Below, one piece after another: positions 60,031 through 64,000 of a DNA stretch of 64,000 nucleotides. The first letter of the stretch is position 1, and each line of letters opens with the position of its first letter. This DNA comes from Spodoptera frugiperda (lineage: Eukaryota > Arthropoda > Insecta > Lepidoptera > Noctuidae): NCBI RefSeq assembly GCF_023101765.2, contig NC_064229.1, positions 806,001 to 870,000 of the forward strand, read 5' to 3'. Under the pieces are notes generated by a model. That model was not told the DNA's origin. It ran no database searches and was given only the letters and a program-made list of their open reading frames with translations. A program made the position numbers and the translations under genes.

Positions 60031-61148
60031 AAATAATATTTTTCATTCAATACTATTTCATAAGACACATAGCGGATACAAAGATGTAAGTACGTAATAC
60101 ACATGCCTAGAAGTGACTTCTAAACATGACACATTGAGCATACCTACACGGACATAAAAGGACATCAGAAAACATTTATTCATTCATATTAATAAACAAA
60201 CACACACAATATCACCCCTTTAAGAGTTCCTAAGTCATAAATAATATCACTTTGCATACGGAAGCTGTGTACAATTATGGGTTGACACAACAGAAAATGA
60301 TCGATGGCGCCAATTATGAATAGACACCAGTAATTAACTTGTAATATAACTAAATAATTTCCTTAAACTGCTGTTAACTGGCGCCGGTTGTGTTTAGTTT
60401 GTGCATAGATATAACTTAGATTAAGTTTTAACGCCCACTCAAATATGAGATCTGGGAAGTATAGATAGAGGGCGTTTGTGTAGAGTTAAGTTTTCATGTT
60501 TGTGGAAAGTACACTGTGGTTTTAACCACATAGTTCCCGATCTCGCGGGATCTCTTTGAAGTAAATATTCCAGGGAACTCTTTGTTTGTTAAGTGTCTGG
60601 TTTGACGATACTGTTGCTCACTTACATTGAAAAAATAGTTTAGGTTTTAAAACTTCAATAAAGAAAGCTGACGTATTACGAAGTAACATTAAATAAAAGA
60701 AACTTTTACAACTATCCTCTATGCTATAATAACCAAGCTTAAACTAAATAATTTCTTAGAAACGACTTTTAATCTAGGTAAGTTATAAATTAGACTTACA
60801 ATTTTAATAAAAAAACCAACTCCAGTAACTCCTACATCCTATATCTACAAACACCGCACGTGTTGAAAACACGCCTAGTTGATTCATTAGGCAAATATGA
60901 AGAATATCACAAGAGGTGATATCATATGATTTACATAATTGGTCTAAGGGCGCCTCATAAACATCAGGGTGTAGACAGTTTGCATTCTCGACGCCTGAAC
61001 ACTTATATTATTTATACCTAAAATTAAAGTAAATTTTATGATACCCAACCTATGTTGTATGCAAAACATACGCAATTTGTCTTTAATTGCAAGGATTATG
61101 AGGGAGTAACTGGGGATATTAGGATCTTATATGGGACATGTAAATTGC
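60031..61148 (+). repeat. Tandem duplication, copy 2 (about 1.12 kb)
   Basis: Same orientation as copy 1, offset 1143 bp at the start and 1230 bp at the end, so copy 2 is longer by about 87 bp, all in the diverged middle. It carries extra palindromes absent from copy 1, for example tgtggttttaaccaca (60515-60530) and agttccc / gggaact around 60531-60580. The three GGCGCC sites and ATCATATGAT (60921-60930) are kept. Confidence 0.9.
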
Positions 61149-61174
61149 TAAAAGTTTACATATATTGATATAAT

Positions 61175-61441
61175 TTTGTTCATAACTTTTTACTATTTGT
61201 TAACTTTTTTCGATGAATTAAAACAATAACTGTGAACCGAAGTCGTGTAACGATCGACATAGAATTATCTATACTCCGTTAGAGCGTTTTCTTTGTACTA
61301 AAAGTTGTATTATGTTATATTTTTCATTGCTTTTTACTATTTTGTAAAAACAAATTTCCAATGAATTAAAACAATAACATGAACTGAACAATTTGTAATT
61401 ACACCATTGCGCGATCAACGCTATCTATCTACGGAGTATAG
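61175..61441. repeat. AT-rich direct duplication with inverted ctatactccgt ends
   Basis: ctttttactatttgttaact...gaattaaaacaataac (from 61187) recurs at 61330-61380 in slightly changed form. ctatactccgt (61269-61279) and acggagtatag (61431-61441) are exact reverse complements. Possibly a small MITE. Confidence 0.45.
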
Positions 61442-61453
61442 GAACAGCCCGAC

Positions 61454-61492
61454 ATTGTTCAATTCCGTACTATAAGTACGAAATTGAACAAT
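61454..61492. repeat. 18-bp hairpin next to AGATGGCGC
   Basis: attgttcaattccgtact (61454-61471) and agtacgaaattgaacaat (61475-61492) pair at 17 of 18 positions with a 3-nt loop, followed at once by agatggcgctg. It stands at the start of the ATTTT array and may be the true end of the insertion that carries the array. Confidence 0.6.
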
Positions 61493-61518
61493 AGATGGCG
61501 CTGTATGTCCGGAATAAA

Positions 61519-61897
61519 TTTATTTTTTATTTTATTTTTTTTATTTTTATTTTATTTTATTTTATTTTATTTTATTTTTATTTTATTTTATTTTATTTTT
61601 ATTTTTATTTTTATTTTATTTTATTTTTATTTTATTTTAATTTTATTTTTATTTTTATTTTTATTTTTATTTTTATTTTTATTTTTATTTTTATTTTTAT
61701 TTTTATTTTTATTTTTATTTTTATTTTTATTTTTATTTTTATTTTTATTTTTATTTTTATTTTTATTTTTATTTTTATTTTTATTTTTATTTTTATTTTT
61801 ATTTTTATTTTTATTTTTATTTTTATTTTTATTTTTATATTTATTTTTATTTTTATTTTTATTTTTATTTTTATTTTTATTTTTATTTTTATTTTTA

Positions 61898-61928
<31 letters not shown>

Positions 61929-62058
61929 TTTATTTTATTTTTATTTTATTTTTATTTTATTTTTATTTTATTTTTATTTTATTTTTATTTTATTTTTATT
62001 TTATTTTTATTTTATTTTATTTTTATTTTATTTTTATTTTATTTTTATTTTATTTTTT
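61519..62058 (+). repeat. (ATTTT)n array, about 540 bp
   Basis: A nearly pure pentanucleotide (TTTTA) array, with a core of over 200 bases in perfect ATTTT register. The edges alternate ATTTT and ATTTTATTTTT units of 10-11 bases, and the core is interrupted once (tatat near 61838). Two overlapping frames of 190-203 codons made of Phe, Leu and Ile are produced by the repeat and are not genes. Confidence 0.97.
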
Positions 62059-62059
62059 G

Positions 62060-62494
62060 ATTTTTGAAATAAAAATATATCTATGTCCTTTCTAATATAA
62101 GGTTCTAAACTATATCTGTACCAAATTTCAACCAAATCCGTCAAATAGTTACGGAGATTAATGGTATAAGCATAGAATGTTCGACGTGATTCTTTAATTT
62201 GACATAACTTTTTTATTTATGAACCGATTGACATGAAACAAACACTAAATGTAAATTTAAGCATCCCACAATATATTCGTGAAAACCGCATCCAACTCGG
62301 ATCAGCCGTTTCTGAGATTAGCGCGCACAGACGAACAGACAAACAGACAAACAGACAAACAGACAAACAGACAAAAAAAAAGTTAATTACATTTTTGGGT
62401 TCGACATCGACATAACAATAACCCCTGCTATTTTTTTTATTTTTATTTTCAATGTACAGACAGCACTTTTCTACGATTTTATTATATGTATAGA
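62060..62494 (-). mobile_element. Helitron-like element, 5' part, reverse orientation
   Basis: On the minus strand it starts A|TCTATACATATAATAAAATC at 62494, the same 5' end as the insertion at 31097, continues with tctgtacattgaaaataaaa, a GTCTGTTT microsatellite, then aaacggctgatccgagttgg and ccgtaactatttgacggatt, and runs into the ATTTT array. No CTAG 3' end is evident; the array may replace or extend its middle. Confidence 0.6.
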
Positions 62495-62560
62495 TTTCCC
62501 CAACTCGTCCCAAATGGGCCGTAGGCATGTGGTCCGAGTTGACTACTTACTCAACTAGGT
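62495..62560 (-). repeat. Right arm of the long-range inverted repeat
   Basis: Reverse complement of 59957-60022. It directly abuts the Helitron-like 5' end, so it looks like the sequence into which that element inserted. Confidence 0.85.
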
Positions 62561-63221
62561 ATGTCGTATCTTAGCTCTTGGTATTGTGTACGAATAAATG
62601 TTTTTTTTTTCAATGAATAGTCCTATAGTAGTTTTAATACTGTTCTTATTAGTAGTTCTAATAATGTTTTCATAAAAAAATCTGTTATATGTGTTACCGG
62701 AAAATAACATGAAACTTCATTAGCGGATTTTGTTACCCACATCACACACAACATCCACATTGTACTGTTTGAGTAGACCCTGACCAAAGATTAATGACAT
62801 AGTCTATTTTTCGCGTCGAAGCAAATAAATAGACAAAATAAATACCAACTAGAAAAGGATACACGAACTTCTCAAAATACATTTAACAAAAATTCAGCTC
62901 AAACAAATAAAAGTATTTTGTTACAAAAAGCCCTCAGCGGGAGGTTGTGTTAACAATGTTAACTTTCCTGACTTTCAGTGTTAAAATAGAGAAGTGATTA
63001 TTTTCATCTCTTCTTAATTTTATCACAAATTAACCAAAGAAAAAAAGTATATCCCTTGTCAATTTTCGGTACATCACTATTACACGCCAATTACAAAACC
63101 AAAACCTTTCAAAAAAGGAAAACTTTTTCAAAAAAAGAACGAGCTAACGACCACAAAACATGTACCGAGAGCCATCTTTAAAAATAAAACAAAAAAAAAG
63201 AAAACGCGTCGCGTGTACTCC

Positions 63222-63318
63222 CGTATTCGCATAAGGAAATGAGTCGGGAATCGAACGGGACGAGTCTCTTAATTGCAGCGATTGATTGGCACTAAACCAT
63301 CTTGATAAAGCGGGATAT
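63222..63318 (-). mobile_element. tRNA-like (SINE head or decayed tRNA) sequence
   Basis: On the minus strand: A box-like gatggtttagtgccaatc and B box-like CGTTCGATTCC, about 35 bases apart, with a T-rich run (ttttctttttttttg) some 40-45 bases beyond that could end Pol III transcription. The T stem would have two mismatches, so it is not an intact tRNA gene. Confidence 0.4.
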
Positions 63319-63894
63319 TCTGTCTTTTTGTGGCACATTCATTATAGGACATCTTCAGTCATTATAGACAAGTAGTTTGTGCTAAACTTAGAAGGAATAT
63401 GTAATTACATTAGCTGCCTTGATTGTATATGTGGCTTCTACGGTACCTATATACTATCTAGGTATTTGAATATACTAGTTTTAAATAGTTACATAGGCTT
63501 ATTTTTCTTGTATTTCTTATCTTTCAAATGCCTTTAATGGGCTAATTGCTAAGTAAATGTTTGGACAGCTAAAATACAGGAAGAGTGTTTTTGGAACTAC
63601 AAGTAATTTTAGGAACATTACCAAAATTCATTATGTGGATATTATAGGAAACTATTTATCATAATAAATTAATATTTTATTTGAAACAGTAAAAGACCTG
63701 ATTTGATGACGGAACTTAATAATTGAATCTGTTTTACAAAAAATCATTAATAGTGCGCAATTCCAAAATTTTCTCGCCACAACCAATCGCGAACCAGGAA
63801 ACAATAACCAATTAATAATACTCGACCTGTAATTGGACACTGTATAACAAATTAACGAATAACATGTACGTTCGGAATTCAAACAAACTGCCAT

Positions 63895-64000
63895 TAAGTG
63901 GGGCGAGTTGCGCTTGCGTCTATTTCAGTTACGTTGTGCAATCATCTATGCAAGTGTCGCGTATCATTGGCTGGTGTTGTGCGATTTTTTGGGGGTTAGA
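63895..64000. promoter_or_regulatory. CpG-richer window edge
   Basis: ggggcgagttgcgcttgcgt, tctatttcagttacgttgtg and agtgtcgcgtatcattggct make a GC-richer patch cut by the window end. ctatttcag could be a plus-strand acceptor. Nothing more can be said without the following sequence. Confidence 0.2.

Larger units (their letters stand above)
18392..64000 (-). other. Inferred non-coding DNA (intron and/or 5' flank) upstream of the FGF exon
   Basis: The exon has an acceptor at its 5' side, so at least one upstream exon exists. A search for the DGxVxGT turn of FGF core exon 1, in reverse complement, found no match, so exon 1 is probably beyond the window or diverged. Long stretches with nothing recognisable beyond AT-rich unique sequence include 18760-19500, 22370-23030, 26050-28600, 28820-29880, 30530-31090, 32240-33140, 44740-46690, 46840-47450, 47710-48110, 51280-52590, 54680-55790, 56610-58320 and 62570-63200. 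Confidence 0.45.

Noticed and set aside
61484..62095. Open frames of 190-203 codons rich in Phe, Leu and Ile
   Set aside because: Produced entirely by the ATTTT array; a repeated pentanucleotide without stop codons gives long open frames in several registers.
1..64000. Conserved insect microRNAs (let-7, mir-100, bantam, mir-193, iab-4 and others)
   Set aside because: Mature sequences were sought by eye and none was seen; a systematic search could still find diverged ones.

Overview
The window is AT-rich eukaryotic DNA, almost certainly from a moth or butterfly. It carries many interspersed repeats of the lepidopteran type: tRNA-derived SINEs, short LINE 3' tails, Helitron-like elements with TC...CTAG|T ends, and foldback MITEs. 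Repeat family A, a foldback element, is one I associate with noctuoid moths, but I hold that placement weakly. There is no bacterial-style gene organisation and no long open frame that looks like an intact gene. Most open frames of 60-200 codons are chance products or fall inside repeats.

The one coding feature I am confident of is a single internal exon on the minus strand at 18288-18391. It is exactly 104 nt long, has good splice sites on both sides, and encodes the middle segment of a fibroblast growth factor core (ILQRATYNAG ... YLCMDACG). Length and limits match the conserved middle exon of animal FGF genes. The most likely identity is the insect FGF branchless. I could not find the preceding or following core exon by motif search. 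Most of the window is therefore best read as large introns of this gene, or intron plus flanking DNA: about 18 kb on the 3' side (positions 1-18287) and up to about 45 kb on the 5' side (18392-64000).

Region by region: 1-18 kb is unique AT-rich sequence with a cluster of ATCGAT sites (267-990), a perfect 26-bp hairpin (7115-7170) and scattered SINE, LINE and MITE copies. 18-30 kb holds the FGF exon and four CpG-rich islands (near 20.6, 24.5, 25.9 and 28.7 kb) that look like promoters, enhancers or first exons; one contains a possible 75-nt plus-strand exon. 30-43 kb is dense in Helitron-like and SINE insertions. 43-58 kb has more repeats, a 3 x 55-bp tandem repeat, a further CpG-rich island (49.2 kb) and several ATCGAT clusters. 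58.9-62.6 kb is the most unusual part. An approximately 1-kb segment is duplicated in tandem with two strongly conserved blocks around a diverged core, next to a 540-bp ATTTT array inside a Helitron-like insertion, and a 63-66 bp inverted repeat brackets the second copy plus the array.

Two observations deserve most attention. One is the conserved tandem duplication, a candidate duplicated cis-regulatory element of the FGF locus. The other is repeat family A, a foldback element whose copies carry 8-15 bp target-site duplications and an A-rich 3' end, as if mobilised by a LINE rather than by a DNA transposase.
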